In this document: one piece after another, positions 1 through 13,247 of the stretch
Layout of the letters: each line of letters starts with the position of its first letter
Numbering within the stretch: position 1 is the stretch's first letter
DNA from: Micromussa lordhowensis
Lineage: Eukaryota; Cnidaria; Anthozoa; Scleractinia; Lobophylliidae
Direction: 5' to 3'
Length of the DNA: 64,000 bases
NCBI GenBank assembly: GCA_964020085.1
Contig: OZ026608.1
Coordinates: 2,179,481 to 2,243,480 of the forward strand
Translations under genes and position numbers: made by a program
The notes under the pieces: model-generated
Database searches by the model: none
What the model was told of the DNA's origin: nothing
The model's input: only the letters and a program-made list of their open reading frames with translations

Positions 1-3000
1 TTGGACTGGGCTCTAATATTCTATACCAGACCTACGTTGTATGTTTGAAAGAAACTTCATACCGCACTGTCATAGAATATGGGAAAAGCAGAGGATTAGC
101 TGAGGACGGTGAAATCTTCCTTACCATGATCGATGAAGAACACCCTCTCTTTGTGCGATTTTATTCCTTCGGTAATGGCGAGGATCCTCTCGACATAGTG
201 GACGCTCATATTGTTCTTAGAAGTCTGATGAAAGCGACCTGCGAAGGCGACACATCTTTAGATGTCCTAAGCAACATGTGTTTGCAGAGATGTCATGAGC
301 TCTGTAATCCTGATCGAGGTTTGTCAGAGATGTTTTCAGTTGATCTTTTTATAACATTTCTAAGAGATTAGCGATACTTTTTTCTTCGTTCTTGATACAT
401 AACTCCTGATAACTCCTGGTTATCTCTGAAGACACTTGAGATTGAGCAGAGACCTCATGACAGAAGGGGATTACAACCGGGGTTTACCAACCGCACATGA
501 ACATAAAGGTCAACACACACTAGGGAACATTCTGCGAGGACGTAAAGCGTGTGTACGCGTAGGATTTATGGGGCAGGGGACAGTAAGCAAGCTGGTACAC
601 ACGACGCGGAAATTGGTTCATTTCTATGTTGTAGCAGGGACAGTTTGCAAGAGCAGTGCACACGATTCGACATTGAAAATTGAGGTCAGATTGTCCCCTG
701 CTTCCTGATGCACGAATTCAAACCAGCTGAAACGCTTTTTCCAGAAACTAGCATGCCACTCGAAGAAAACTGTCGCTGCAACATACACCCAAAAGTAAAT
801 GCTTAAATTCTGGAATGTTGGGTTACACTATTGACCAGCAAATCGTATCAGGTACCAATTACACTTCTTGCGCTTGCGGTTGTAATATTTATTGCCGAGG
901 TAGTTAGAGCTGTGGACTTGAAATCCGGAAGTCGCGGGTTCGAGTCACTCTCTGACAGCTAGATTTTGTTATACAGTACGAAAAAGATATTTACGGAAAA
1001 TTAACGTCACATCTTTTAAAGTTGGATGACATGGTCGTGTAAGTCCCTTTTCAAAACTGGATATCTGCGCCATTCACGCGCCATTCAGACTGCTGTGCAG
1101 TTAATAGGATCTTTGCCGCTGTTTCCTTAATGTTTGCAAAACGGACGTAATATACCTCTGCTATTTCACCTTTAAATGAAAAAAGGTGTCTTCAAAGGCT
1201 TCAAATCCACGACTTTTGTCGTGAATTTATGTTCGCTTAGAAGTTCATTTCAGGGAGTGATCGAGTTCGTAATTGATGAAATTACTTGCCAGATTTATCC
1301 AAAAACCATACTCCACTCAGTCTTTTTACCATTATTTATTATTGAACAGGATGTCGAAGAACGTCTAGTAGCATACCATTAGCAACAGATTGCAACGCAT
1401 GCCAGTATGTAAAGAACGCACAGACAGGCGAGTGTTTAAAGGAGTGTCCTGAGGACTGGGAACAAAAGGGCAATGACTGCTATCCTAAAACGAGTAAGTT
1501 GAGCAGTACAAGTTACTGTTTAGCACTGATGTGTATTCATTTCCAGGAAAACAGGCAGGAAATATGTTCGCCGTAAAATAATAGTGTCTTCAATGTCAGA
1601 ATTCCTTACCTACAGTGGGTGGGTAAATGTCGATCTTGCTCACAGAGATGAAGGAAAAATTAACAGTAGCCCGGCCTCTCCTGCTTAAATACTGCACAAT
1701 GAAAGCCTGGATGCTCACCTCTACCCAGCTGGAGAAAGAGAGCAGATTCGATTAACGTGTTTAAATCCTTGTTGCCACCTAATTCAGATCATGTGATGAT
1801 TCACTTGAGGTTACAATTGTTCTGTTTGTACATACTCACATGCAATCAGTTGTGTGTGACAAATGGCACAATTATAAACTCCAAAATGAATCATCGCGTG
1901 AGCCGAATCGAATGGCAGCAATGATGTATGGCACTACGTAAAAATAATTATAAGGATCTACAGACATTTCATAAAGTCTGTAAATGGGTCAAATTTTCCA
2001 CACTCATTTGAGGTTACTTTTAGTTAGGACGAAAGATCTGGATAGAAAGTCAAATTTGTCGATCTCCGAGAGTTAGGGACCACGCATTACGAGTTCACAC
2101 AAAAAAACTTAACACTGGGACTACTCTTTTGTAGTCAAGTGATTAATTAGGGGCCAAGCCATCTAGGTAACTGGCTGATTTTTTATTTTTGACAAAGATT
2201 ATCTGCGAAATCCTAGGTATTCCTGGGTGCAACGCTGAATATATAAGATGATAAAGACTGTCTTAAACTCTGCATTTACCTTTGAGTTTAATTATAAATT
2301 AGCTGTACGTACTCAACATGGCAAAAAACTCGGATCATGTCTGCTATTCTATTTTGAACTTTTTCAGCTTCAAAAGTTGCTAATTGCTTTGACAAGCCTA
2401 TTGGAGTTGCTGATGAAGATAAAATTTCAGACGTTCAGATGACCGCTTCTTCTTATCACAGTGATAGATTTCAGCCTGCGTACGGCAGATTAAATGGAAA
2501 GAGAGGCGATGGATGGTGCGCCGGGACAGCCGGGGGCAATGATGAATGGCTTCAGGTTGACCTTGGAAAGCTTTATACAGTGTGTGCTGTGGCTACTCAG
2601 GGAGACATAAATGGCAACGAGTGGGTGACAGACTTCAAGCTTTCCTTCTCCGTGGATGGAGAGAGTTGGGATGTAGATCCGGGGGTATGCCTGAACACCG
2701 CAATTCAATCAATTTTCGTTAGTGGCATTGTTTGCCCAACTTCTTAACCAAAACTTTTCAAAGTTATACTCTCCTTTTGACTCAAACACTGAAATATTTG
2801 ATCCAGGTTTGATGTTTCGTCCCCTTCAATCAGGTTCATAAAATTCTTTACGGATGGAAATGATCTATTAAAAGCTTGAAGAAGCAATTTCAAACTTTTC
2901 GGGATTGGTTCAATATCAACTGAAAGCTTTCTTTGTGTATGTACGTCTTCACAAGCCTTGTGGCTCACAAATGCCATGTGCTTGACTCCGATGGTTTCTG

Positions 3001-4072
3001 TAGCAATTGCCTTGTCCTAAGACATTACTCAGGGCTCAGACGTGCGTGGACCGCTCGATCCTAGCCAACCTCGATCCCAGGCTCTCTCCTTTGCCTCCTA
3101 GTCCTTCTGTTTAAACCAGTGCGCCCCGAACCTTCTATCGATTATTTATTCAGAAAATCAAACTAGGGCCACGAAATAGGAAATAAAAAGAGAAAAGAAA
3201 ATTTATTTCTTTATTAATCTTAAAGCAATAGCTATATAGTAACTTCGTTTTTCATCACCTGTTTTTGCTGGGTATTCTAGGTATTTACAAGGATATCCAG
3301 TGACACTAGAAAAATTGAACAACACAAGCTTGGAAATCCAGTTACTGCAAGATATGTTCGCTTTAACCCTACTGGTCGTGTCGCCTACAACTGCCTTAGA
3401 GTTGAAGTATATGGCATCGTTAGCGGTAGGTGTTTCCATTGCTATTGAAATTTACGGATTGAAATCAGCCATAGCGTGAATTTCATGTGTTGACACGGAA
3501 ACGTTCATTTAGGCAATTTCTTGTGGCAATTCAGAAATCCTCACTAAATGCTATGCAATTCCCTGATTTTATTTTACCAATTTTTGTACTCGGAAATCAT
3601 CAACTTTTTAGTGACATCGACCTACGGCAGGTACTTGACTGGACGAAGATTACTAGCTATTGATAGGGAGGAAAGCTGAGGAAAATGTCCTTTTAAGCAG
3701 TTTCAAGTTGCATAACAAAATTTTTCACCCAATTTTATGTTATGTTATGTCAAAAATATTGTTTACTACAGTCGCTTAAAGCCTTATGTACATATTATGT
3801 AAACGAAACGCCAATGTTTTAAGCAGTCAACGTATGTTTTAGGGTTGTACTCGATGAAATAATAAGAACAATGCTGTATTTAGGTTTATGGCACGAAGCA
3901 TGCGCAGATTGGTCCCCTTTAGCCTCCTTAAATTTCCCTTTGGTGTCCTTAAAGTTTTTCAACGAGCATATCCCACCTTTTCGTATGGCATCTTCTTTCT
4001 CCGAGATCAACGGTTACCAAGTTTAATGAAATTTTACTTTTAAAATCACGACTGAGTTATAGAAACACGAGT

Positions 4073-4103
<31 letters not shown>

Positions 4104-4104
4104 C

Positions 4105-4135
<31 letters not shown>

Positions 4136-7100
4136 CTTTCACGAGTGTTTCTATGACTCGATAGGAACACGGACAACATGTTTTCTATTTCTTTTAGAAA
4201 ATACCGGGACCAAGAAAAAGAAAAACAACTTGTTTACTTCGATCTTCAAAATGTAAATTCTCTTTGTTCGCGCCATCATTACGTCAACAGCTCGTGCTAG
4301 TTCTGTGTTTCTGTGGAGTTATAGAAACACGGTTTTAAACCAATCAGCGTGCGTATTTGCTTTGGGTTATTTTCTAAATGTATATATAAACGGTGCATGA
4401 CTTCAACTGCCTAGAACTGGAACGCGAAATTTACTTAAGGATCTAATTTACTCAGAATGTGACTCTAAGCCCCTCGGAATGGAGAGTGGAGCTATAGCTG
4501 ATGACCAGATATCAGCCTCCTCACAGTGGGATGCAATTCATGGCTGGGTTCGTTCAAGGCTGAACCTACAAACTGACAGTAGAGGCAACGGTGGTTGGTC
4601 AGCTAAACGTAATGACGCTAATCAGTGGATCCAGGTCGATCTGAGTAAAATATTGACAGTCAAAGGCGTGGCGACACAGGGCAGAGTAGGTACATCGCTT
4701 CAATGGGTGACCAAATACAAGCTACAGTACAGCGATGATGGACAGACATTTAGCGATTATAAGGAAGAAGGAAAAACTGACGCTAAGGTAACAACAGAAC
4801 GGTAGTAACTGCTTAGTCCAACATGCATGTAGCCAGTCGACACTAGGAGTTCAGGGCTGTAAACCGAGAAACTTGCCTCAGTCATTTTTTTTTTTCGTTT
4901 TTGTTTTTTTTAGAAGAAGGTAAACAATGCTAAATGCCTAGGAAGAGAATTTAACCATGGACATTGCCTCAGTCATAAATTGGGAGTACCCGCTTAATGC
5001 CGAAACCCTTGCTGACCATACGAAATTAACCAAAATAAAACAAAAAAATCACAACAAATTAGAACCTGTGCCACAGTGAAATACATTAAATGGAATTGCT
5101 AATAATTGACCGTCACAGTCGGCTGGTTTGGGAGTTTCATTTCTATAAGAACTTTTTAAAAAGAATGTCGAGGCTTGACAAATTAAATCTTAGGCTTGTA
5201 AGCAAGGGAATATCAAAACTTAACTCTTTAATATATGGCTTAGCTTTTCTCTGATGTGCACTCACTCTTCTAAAACATTGCTAAATGTTCGTTTCGAACC
5301 AGGTTTTTCCAGGAAACTCTGACGCAAACACCGTAGTGAAACATGATCTAAGCCAGCCAATCACAGCACGATACATCCGAATTCTGCCTTTCGGCTGGCA
5401 TAGACATATTTCAATGAGAATGGAGCTTTATGGCTGCGAAGGTAGGTACATGTAACTTAGGCAAAGGAAGATAATACTTTTATTGCCTCTTGCTTTAACT
5501 TAGGTGAACTATTTACAGGTAAACCCGAACCAAACACAAAGGTAGATACGCAATGGGTCGAACATTTGGTGTTAGTCGTATCTATAACAAAACTTTAGAT
5601 GGTGATTGCTTTTCCGTGTAGCGTAATCGGCGCGCAATCACGTTGGTGTGCAATTGCAGGTATCCGATTACAAATCTTTGTAATTTGATACAGACCTTTC
5701 TGTGTATGGGGCAAAGCTCTGGAATTTCATTCGTCTAGAAATACGTAAAAAGGACCCCATCGGTTCCGTTAGTTCGGTCATGAAAAAAAGCCTAGCATAG
5801 TGTGAATAGAGGTATATTTGTGCTTTGAATTGATTTCTAATTTTTGTATAATTGTAACTGTAGATGTATAGATGTTTTGCAATTAATATTGATACTGTGT
5901 ACTATTCTCAGTTATTTTATAATAACTCGTAGATGTTAAGTATAGAGGGGCACTTGTTTATCAGTACATACTGTCATGTGTCACCCTCTCTAAATAAAGC
6001 TGACTTTTATTATTATAATTATTATTTACGATGTCATAATTCCTTTGCTATGTCAATCAAACTTTCTCTTTGAAACGTGGGATCGAACTCAACAAAAAAC
6101 CGGCACTTCTAAATTTCATTTGGATCTGGAAACCGTGGACGAATTACCAAGCACTCTCTGGATGTGCCACTGCTAAATCAGTATCATCCAGTATGTGTCT
6201 GCATCAATCTTGAGAAAGTGTATGAAGTATCTTGAATCGCGCCCCTCTCCCGCCCAGCTCAGACGGTGAAATACCGGCCGTTCAAAACTGGGATGGTGTT
6301 AGGCTTGCCCAAATAATTAAAAGTGACATGGCTTATATATTTACTTCAATACAGAAACGTTGACACGACGTCTTAACAACACGAAAAGTGCTTGTTTTTT
6401 TTGTGAACAGAATCGTCGAGCTCGTCGTCTGGAGCATGTGATCCAAATCCTTGCCAAAATGATGGAACTTGTGAGGATATTGGGAACGGACAATACAAGT
6501 GTGAATGTCCAGGTGTTTATGGAGGAGATAACTGCGAAAAGGGTAAGGTATTTGCCGTTTGCCTGTATAATTTATCAAGTGCATCACGAAAGTCTGGTAT
6601 TTTTGTAGTCCAAAACACACTAAACACATTTTTTACACGTATATTTTTTACATAGTAATTCTCTTTCTTGATGTTTGTACTTTTTCAGAGTGCGAGAAGA
6701 CAAAAGACAACGAGTGTTGTCATTTTCCTTACCTCTACGAAGGTAAAGAGTTTAACGTGTGTGCAATGACAGCGGATGGCGACAGGACCTGGTGCTCGTT
6801 GACTTACGATTATGACAAGGACCAACAGTGGGGATACTGTAAAGGTAAAATACTTGAAACAGTTTAGTGAACGGGGTTTGATTGCATGGTATAACATGCT
6901 CATTTATTTCTTTTACTCGACCTTTACAGTTTTTTTAATATACTCGAAAATCAGATATTTTGTTCTCTAAATTGCAAGTATGAACGTTTGTCACTTAGCT
7001 ATGGTGTTAATGGTGATAATGCCCGCGGCTGAGAAATTGTCCGAAAAATGAATATTTGGCCGTAAACCATATTGCGCGTAAACTGCTCGTAAAAAGCCAC

Positions 7101-8585
7101 TGTTCAATTGATGGCGAATGCACGCGATTGATGATAGCAAGTACATTTAAGTGATTTAATTAATCTTATTTCCACTGTGATTGGACCAAAACCTCGATAA
7201 ACTATCATGTTAATAAACCCTCGCAACGCCCCTTAGATCAAACCTCGAAAACTCGGCGCTTTTTAGCTTATACTCGTTCGCTCGTATTTTGCCGACTACT
7301 CGGAATTTTCCGGAGCAGCATTTGCGACCAGATTTTTAATGTCAATATCACCAGACTCTACGAAACGAATTTGCTTTTTTTTGCTTTTTTTTCAACGGAA
7401 GTATCGGAGGACAAATATCGACGCAGGCGGGGTTATTGTGTGATAACTGTTCGGTGATTTACACTAGCCAATAAAATCGCGCGAAAATTAATGGGGGCGT
7501 TATAATTTGCCATATTAGCTCCTATCAGAGAGAGAGAGAGAGAGAAGAACACGCATGGTTGGATATAATTCCAACGTGATTAGTATCTGGGCTCATTGCA
7601 GACTTCACCTAAGCCATTTGATTAATTATAGCATGTACTAATTTTTTATTTTTCATTTCATTTCATTTTTCTCATTTTTTTTTTTCATGTTTTCCAGATT
7701 GTAGTGTGAGGATTGTAGGTGGCCATCACTGTTGTTATTTCCCGTTCATTTTGAACGGAGAGCTTCAGACGTCTTGTCTAATGAACCCCAGGCCTCGTGG
7801 GGACTTTATCAGGCATTCACCGTGGTGCTCTATGAAGTATGACTATGACAACAAACCAATCTGGAAATACTGTCAGAGTACGTGCGATATGTGTATGAGT
7901 ATGTCTGAGAAGTATTCACCTGGCCCTGGTTGTTCGTAGGCTGGATAACGTTATCCACTGGATAAATCGCTATCCGAGTAAATAAATTTTAACAAAACAA
8001 ACCGCGCTATCCACTGGATAGTGATTTATTCGGTGAATAGCCGCTATCCACCTTTCGAACAACCGAGGCCTGGCCTTTAAACTTGTACATGTATGTTTAG
8101 TATATACAGACTCAGTGATCTTGGTGTTTTAAGCAATCTGATTGGTTCGCTATCTCTGGCTAATGAGCATTATTCACCCCCTACCGAGTGAATAATGCGT
8201 TTCGCGAATTCGCGCATGCTTTGTACCGCTTGCACGTTTTCCACGCATGAATTGAGAGATCAATTAAATTGATTTTTAATGGTTTCCTTCTGAAAATGTT
8301 GTTGAGATCACTTTCTGTGTATATACTAAAACAATTATTCTTCTCAATCTCGGTGAATAGTGGCAGAATATTTACCTCGATTTCAAAGAATAATTGTTAA
8401 ATGGCTGAACTTTGGTTATCTTTCCAAAAACGTTAGAAAACGCGTTGACATAAGTGCCTCTCTTAAAATTTAATACATTTGTGTGACATTTGGTTATGTT
8501 CGGCTAATCGATTGGATATTTTTAATCGGTATTCTTAAATGTAAATTGCAGCTCAACTTTGTACTGCTTTTGTTTTGCAGATTGA
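1..8585 (+). CDS. Modular secreted protein, 3' part: Cys-rich, two discoidin (F5/8C), EGF, two fibronectin-II modules
   Basis: The gene enters the window already in frame. Exons by splice site and phase: 1-318, 1350-1493, 2368-2684, 3281-3425, 4456-4787, 5303-5441, 6411-6542, 6689-6844, 7698-7877 and 8581-8585 (TGA), about 621 visible residues. Exon 1 matches the C-terminal unit of the MACPF gene at 13.2-23.3 kb (shared IEYGKS and FYSFGNGEDP). Exon 2 is Cys-rich and resembles a growth-factor-receptor repeat (CNAC, GECLKECP). Exons 3-4 and 5-6 each form one F5/8C domain (WLQVDLGK, WIQVDLSK, then ITARYIRI). Exon 7 is an EGF repeat (CDPNPCQNDGTC). Exons 8 and 9 are FN2 modules (CCHFPY..WCSLTYDYD; CCYFPF..WCSMKYDYD). 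An AATAAA follows near 8996. By family knowledge these modules bind carbohydrate, phospholipid or collagen outside the cell. By inference the missing 5' end holds a MACPF domain as in the paralogue; this cannot be seen here. Confidence 0.85.
892..960 (+). repeat. tRNA-derived SINE head or tRNA pseudogene
   Basis: An A-box-like TAGTTAGAGC and a B-box GGGTTCGAGTC stand about 40 bases apart with tRNA-like text between them (CTTGAAATCCGGA). I could not fold a convincing acceptor stem, and it lies inside an intron. A tRNA-derived SINE fragment is more likely than a working tRNA gene. Confidence 0.5.
4050..4378 (+). repeat. Foldback MITE, GAAACAC family, copy 1
   Basis: Repeated GAGTTATAGAAACACG motifs in both orientations and a central hairpin (ACACTCGCCTGCGGCTCGTGTT) lie in the intron before the second discoidin domain. 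An inverted, closely similar copy sits at 56,035-56,405 and shares the GCGCCATCATTACGTCAACA and CAATCAGCGTGCGTATTTG segments. No coding capacity is seen. Confidence 0.75.
4868..4985. repeat. Dispersed repeat with TGCCTCAGTCAT motifs
   Basis: The segment begins and ends with TTGCCTCAGTCAT and holds CTAGGAAGAGAA between. The reverse complement of this text (ATGACTGAGGCAAT) recurs at 62,320-62,400 in an intron of the DUF6589 gene. It appears to be a non-coding dispersed element; its ends are uncertain. Confidence 0.45.
5697..6032 (+). mobile_element. 5'-truncated non-LTR retrotransposon (LINE) 3' end
   Basis: From 5699 an open stretch reads SVYGAKLWNFIRLEIRKK and continues to TAG at 5798-5800. 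This matches the C-terminal consensus of LINE reverse transcriptases (GAK-WNSLP-EIR, then a Lys-rich end). A short 3' UTR follows, with CTAAATAAAGCTGAC and a TTA-rich tail near 5985-6032. It is a dead insertion in the intron before the EGF exon. Confidence 0.65.
7527..7546. repeat. (AG)n microsatellite
   Basis: About ten AG dinucleotides in the intron between the two fibronectin-II exons. Confidence 0.9.
7924..8070. repeat. Hairpin MITE, GGATAAC family, copy 1
   Basis: GTTGTTCG..GGATAAC at the left end and its inverse TATCCACCTTTCGAACAACC at the right enclose internal CTATCCACTGGATAG palindromes. A second copy lies at 18,596-18,732. It starts about 45 bases after the last FN2 exon, in the final intron. 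CCTGGCC occurs at both flanks (7919-7925 and 8069-8075) and may be the target duplication. Confidence 0.7.
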
Positions 8586-8995
8586 TTGGAGTGAGCTAAC
8601 AGATGAAAGAAATTAACAGATGCTATTCGGTAGAAACAAAGTAAAATGATTTACGGATAAGGGCCTGAAGGGAATTTATTACTACATTCACAATTTACAA
8701 TTGTACTTTCCTTGTAATTTTTTGGAGCCATGAAGCTGTGGTTAATTCATTTCAACAAGTCAATTTTTCCTCAAGATTAAACAACGTAGTTTGTCTTGAA
8801 ATTTAAACTATATACTAAGATGGCGATTTAAGGTTCAGTAAATGTTATGAAGTAAACCAATCATAAGGCTTACATAGGTGAAGTTTTTAGCATTTTACCT
8901 GTGGAATTTAAAGGAAATGTTTAGAAATGCTTTAGTCTAAATCATTTTCTGGCTTAGCTTGTAAATGGTTAAATCGGTCTTTTTACACAGAGGTC

Positions 8996-9001
8996 AATAA
9001 A
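8996..9001 (+). terminator. Likely polyadenylation signal of the modular gene
   Basis: AATAAA about 410 bases after the TGA at 8583-8585; the 3' UTR would run from 8586 to about 9,015. Confidence 0.5.
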
Positions 9002-10813
9002 ATGTTCAGTAACGACTGAAAATTTTTACCCAGTGTCTTACCCCCAGACTCCTTAGATATTTTGAGTGTCAACACTCTTCATTCTTCGCCAACTTAAGAA
9101 TAGCCTATAATACACGAGAGACCGTGTTCTACCATACACCAAGAACACATCGCCAGAAATGTCGAGCCGACATGCGCACTGAGAGGGCTACGATCTGATG
9201 CGTTCATTACAGAAAATGTATGGCGACAAAATTTAATTTTTGTCACAAAATAAAAACATTTAGAATTCACGAGCTACTTTCGATCGAGCTAAGGTCACTC
9301 ATTTCCGAAGATGTTTTTGACGTCGGTTTGGACATGAAACCATGGAATTCTGGTTCGGTTTTGAGAAATTTGTACAGTTAACTTTTACGACGCCATATTG
9401 TAAGGTCATGAATAAAAGGTCGCAAGCGGCCCTGAAGTCTGCTTTCCTTTTGTACGTGTATACGAGTGAAACATACCTTACTTTCTATCCGTTCGAAGAC
9501 TTCCAGTATTAGGCCATTTCTGTGCAAAAGATAACGTACTTTCGTCCAGAAATGAGTTCGATTTTGAAGATCCATTTCATGCGATTGTAGACTTACAGGG
9601 AAGAGTGACATCGAAGCCATAACGCGATGTTTTACGCGAGAAAAATCAATCCTTCGCATAAAAATATGCCAGCCATATTACGGTAAAATGTCCTAGGCGT
9701 TCCAACAGTAATCTGGGGAGGCTTGGAACTAGATTTCCCATCAGCCTTGTGAGCTTTACGCGGGGTTTTTTCGAAAAAACGCGCAATTTTTATATGCGAA
9801 AATTACATTGTTGACTATAGATAAGTGCGATTTTCGATATGTCCTCATTATACAGCGAAAAGGAAATAATTGTTCTTGCCGAAAAAAAAAAAAACAGACA
9901 GACACAACAGCACACAAAATTACAAACAAATAAATATACATAATTACAAATGTATTAATTAAACAGTTAAACAGTGGCCATCGAAAAGCGATTAGTATTG
10001 ATTATGAAAGTCTGGACTTCGCGAAATAGAGCACAGTTGATGTCATAATTTGCAGATTTAACGCCGTACAAAAGAAAATTAAGTTTTTTAGCGTCTTCTT
10101 CTTGATGAATAATAATTTTCATTAATGAAGATCAGTGAAATCGTGGTTTCATATCTTAGTTCAAAGTATTTAAATTCTGGAAGCTTAGCAAAAACCAGTC
10201 AGAATGCTTCATCTTTTCAAGGACCACTTTGTCAATGTAATTAATTTCTTTTTGTTTCTTTTTGTTCAGAGAATGCACAATAGCTTCCAAAGCGTTCAGT
10301 TGCTTTGTTTTAATACCTAATTCAGCTCCTCCTCGTTCGCAAAGTACGCATTGCAACAAAGAGATACATCCAATTAAGAGGTATTGTATTTTTTAATATG
10401 AAATGCTAAACAAATACCATGTCATGTCAGTGTGTCACATCCCTTGATTCAAACAGATTTGAATTGCGAAAAGCGAGGGACCACCAGGGTATAATAGTTA
10501 TTTAAGCTAAATGCTCAGACAAGTTCATTCATTCATTCATGGTCTTTTTATAAGTGGCCAAAGAAAGACTCATTGAATTTTCCAGTCTTAATAGGCACTT
10601 TCATGCTCAGAAATGACTACATCACTGAATGCTTTGGCTATTAATTAAAACAAGATATAGAAAAGAAAATGTAAGTCAGGTGTTACGAAAAATTGTCTAA
10701 ATCGAGTCTTCAGCCGTGACGTATTTGTATAAGAACATCCCGGAACGTTCTATTTGTATAGGTAATCATACGGTTTCGAGTTCAATTTGGAATTAATTTG
10801 CACCAGTGAGTTC

Positions 10814-10912
10814 TTGCCAAATAGTTACTTGCAAATTGTAAAGGCAAACCCGCCTTTCTTTGGCAAATAGTTACTTGTACATTGTAAAGGCAAAACCGCT
10901 TTTATTTGGCAT
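10814..10912. repeat. Two-unit tandem repeat, about 50 bp each
   Basis: The unit starts GCCAAATAGTTACTTG and ends in a run like CCGCTTTTATTT. It is present twice in direct orientation with a few differences (CAAATTG versus TACATTG; CCCGCC versus ACCGCT). Confidence 0.8.
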
Positions 10913-12814
10913 AGCTATGTCTATGCCTTTGAGCAGTTTTCCCGCTCAAAATTAATGCTTTACACCCTTTATTCAGTTACTCACGCGCAATGTCAAGCAA
11001 GCTTGGGGATACTGGATATACCAACACAGCTAATGAAATTGAAAAGACATATGCACGATACAAGACGATCTGATACTGAAATGCTCTTGCTAGCTATAGT
11101 AATAGGCCTGTTTGCGTTTTTTAGAATGGCAAGCAAACATTTGACACACCATCCTGCCGACAACGAATATATTTTCTTCCCTGTAATGCATCACATGTTA
11201 CCGAGAGATGAAAAAGTGGCTCTTTTTTTCTCCATTTCTTAGAACTGAACTGATCATAACTAATTCAACAAACTTTGTTTTGTTTTGGCTTCTTTAAACA
11301 CCTTCGTTAATTTTTTCGTCGATCTAACTCCCTTCATTGTTCTCGAATGGTGCCATAAGTCTGGAGAGCAGCTTCTTAGCAATGCATATATTCCTTGAAT
11401 ATTTCGCGTCAAACTGTAGTCGTTAAGAGTACATTTTCTTCCTAGTGGTTTTAATCGATACTTGCGTGGTGAAAACAAATAGTAAAAGAGTTCTTGCACC
11501 TTTATTTTTTGGTTGTGCAGGTAGTAACCAACCCTAAGTAATTAAATTTTACGCCCATACTTACACCCTGTTTTCCATTTGCCGCTTATGATTAATGCAC
11601 CTGCCTTTAAGCTATTTTACAAATATATCTCCAAATGCGGATTAATCTTCCTCACGCTTTGCACGCAAAATGGAAACCAGAGCAATTTTCCGAGAAAAGC
11701 TTTTCTATGCTATGACTTACTAATTGTCATAAAGTAACAATGATTTGTGTGGAAAACAGACCTTCCGTAACAAATGAAAAATACAGGATACCAGACTTCG
11801 TGTGCATTAGATACACAGAGAATACAAAGAGGTACCTTTTATTCGATATAAAATTGTCAGGCTTGTAGTTTTGTCTTGAAATGAAAAATAAATAAATAAA
11901 TAGATCCTCATCTTACAATACAAGTTTAATTGGCACGTTTTAGTTTTTAGCGACCTGCACGTGCAATTGCGAAATCGCCATACATGGTGCCGTTATCTTC
12001 TTTGGTAACCATGAAAATGTCTTTGTTCGGAAAAGAATTTTCTCATGACCGCGGTAACGGTTCATGTGTTAAGCCGGCATTGATCAGCAGAAGCCCCTGA
12101 AAGGTTTGCAGAGATACGACGCCAGCAAAAAGGTAAAGGCATTAATATTTTGACCATCAGAAATAATACGTTTGCCAAAAACAATTGTCAACCGTCGAGC
12201 TCTTTGTATACACGAAGGTTTGTATTGTGATAATTTTAACTTCTTCTCAGTTTTGAAATACACCAAGAACACAGTTTCTGATTAGGAGTATTCGTTTCAA
12301 TTCCAACAGTTTAAATGATATGTTTGCTTGTGTCATATTCTTTCGCTGCTGCAAATAAATCTCTTTTAATTCACACTTGATTTACCGGCTTGATTTTCGT
12401 CCAACAGGGCTGAAACAGCTTTAAAATGGACAACGATCTCTTTTAAAACCCTACGCTAACAAAGCGATACATTTTGCTTTCAATCTGTTGAGATATATGG
12501 AACACAATCATAATATTCTTAGTTCGAAACATGGTACCTAACTCTGGTAGAAGATATTAAACTTATAGAGATTGGATAATAGAGATAGCTAGCGCTAAGT
12601 TGCAAAGCTGTTTACGTAGTCACATTTATAATGGGTTTTGCCAGCTTGTGGTATAAATAGATAAAGTTTCTTCTCGGCAAAAAAGCCCACCCCACCAAAT
12701 GTGACCCCATCAAATTTTACGTGATGAAATACTACGGATTGAAAACAATTAACAGATAACCAATAATAATTAGTCGACCTTCGCCTGAAGAAGACTAGGA
12801 GTAAGCAGCCGGAA

Positions 12815-12842
12815 CGTTGCGTAGTAGTAGAAGTAGTAGTAG
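12815..12842. repeat. (GTA)n microsatellite
   Basis: Imperfect GTAGTAGTA run with one AGAAGT interruption. Confidence 0.85.
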
Positions 12843-13247
12843 AAACTTTATTCATGTGTCGTTCTTCATCTCAAGTGACTACATCGTGATACAAACGATA
12901 ATACACTTTGTTATTGCATTTATTTATTATTGCATTTACCACGCAACAGATAACCAGTCATTCAGAGTTATCACCCTCGCCAATCATTGAACCCCCACAA
13001 CTCAGTTAACTATTCAAAACTTGAAGTAAATAGGTGTACCCGACATGAAACTAGGGAATCCGTGTGTGAACCGTGGTTTTGGCTTTATTTTCGATTTTTT
13101 GGGAAAGTGAACATGAGCAGAACTAAACATAGTGATTCAAATTTAAGCGCGGCAAAAGTCGAGTTATTTGTTCGAAATGAAAGCCGACTTGAATGCAAAC
13201 TATCATTCTAATTTTGTTTCCGTTTTCTTTCATCAGGAGTGACAGCC

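Larger units (their letters stand above)
9016..13236. other. Intergenic region, no gene supported
   Basis: Open frames here are short and show no domain, repeat-family or splice support. The region is AT-rich, with a poly-A run near 9,882, a two-unit direct repeat at 10,814-10,912 and a GTA microsatellite at 12,815-12,842. The promoter and 5' untranslated exon of the MACPF gene should lie in its right part but could not be placed. Confidence 0.5.

Noticed and set aside
892..960. Functional tRNA gene
   Set aside because: Promoter-like boxes are present, but no good acceptor stem was found and it lies in an intron; a SINE head is more likely.
10955..11242. 95-residue + strand ORF in the intergenic region
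   Set aside because: No recognisable motif and no conserved neighbour; chance open frame in AT-rich DNA.
13239..13247. Start of the MACPF protein nine bases upstream
   Set aside because: The codon there is GTG; the first ATG with a signal peptide is at 13,248.
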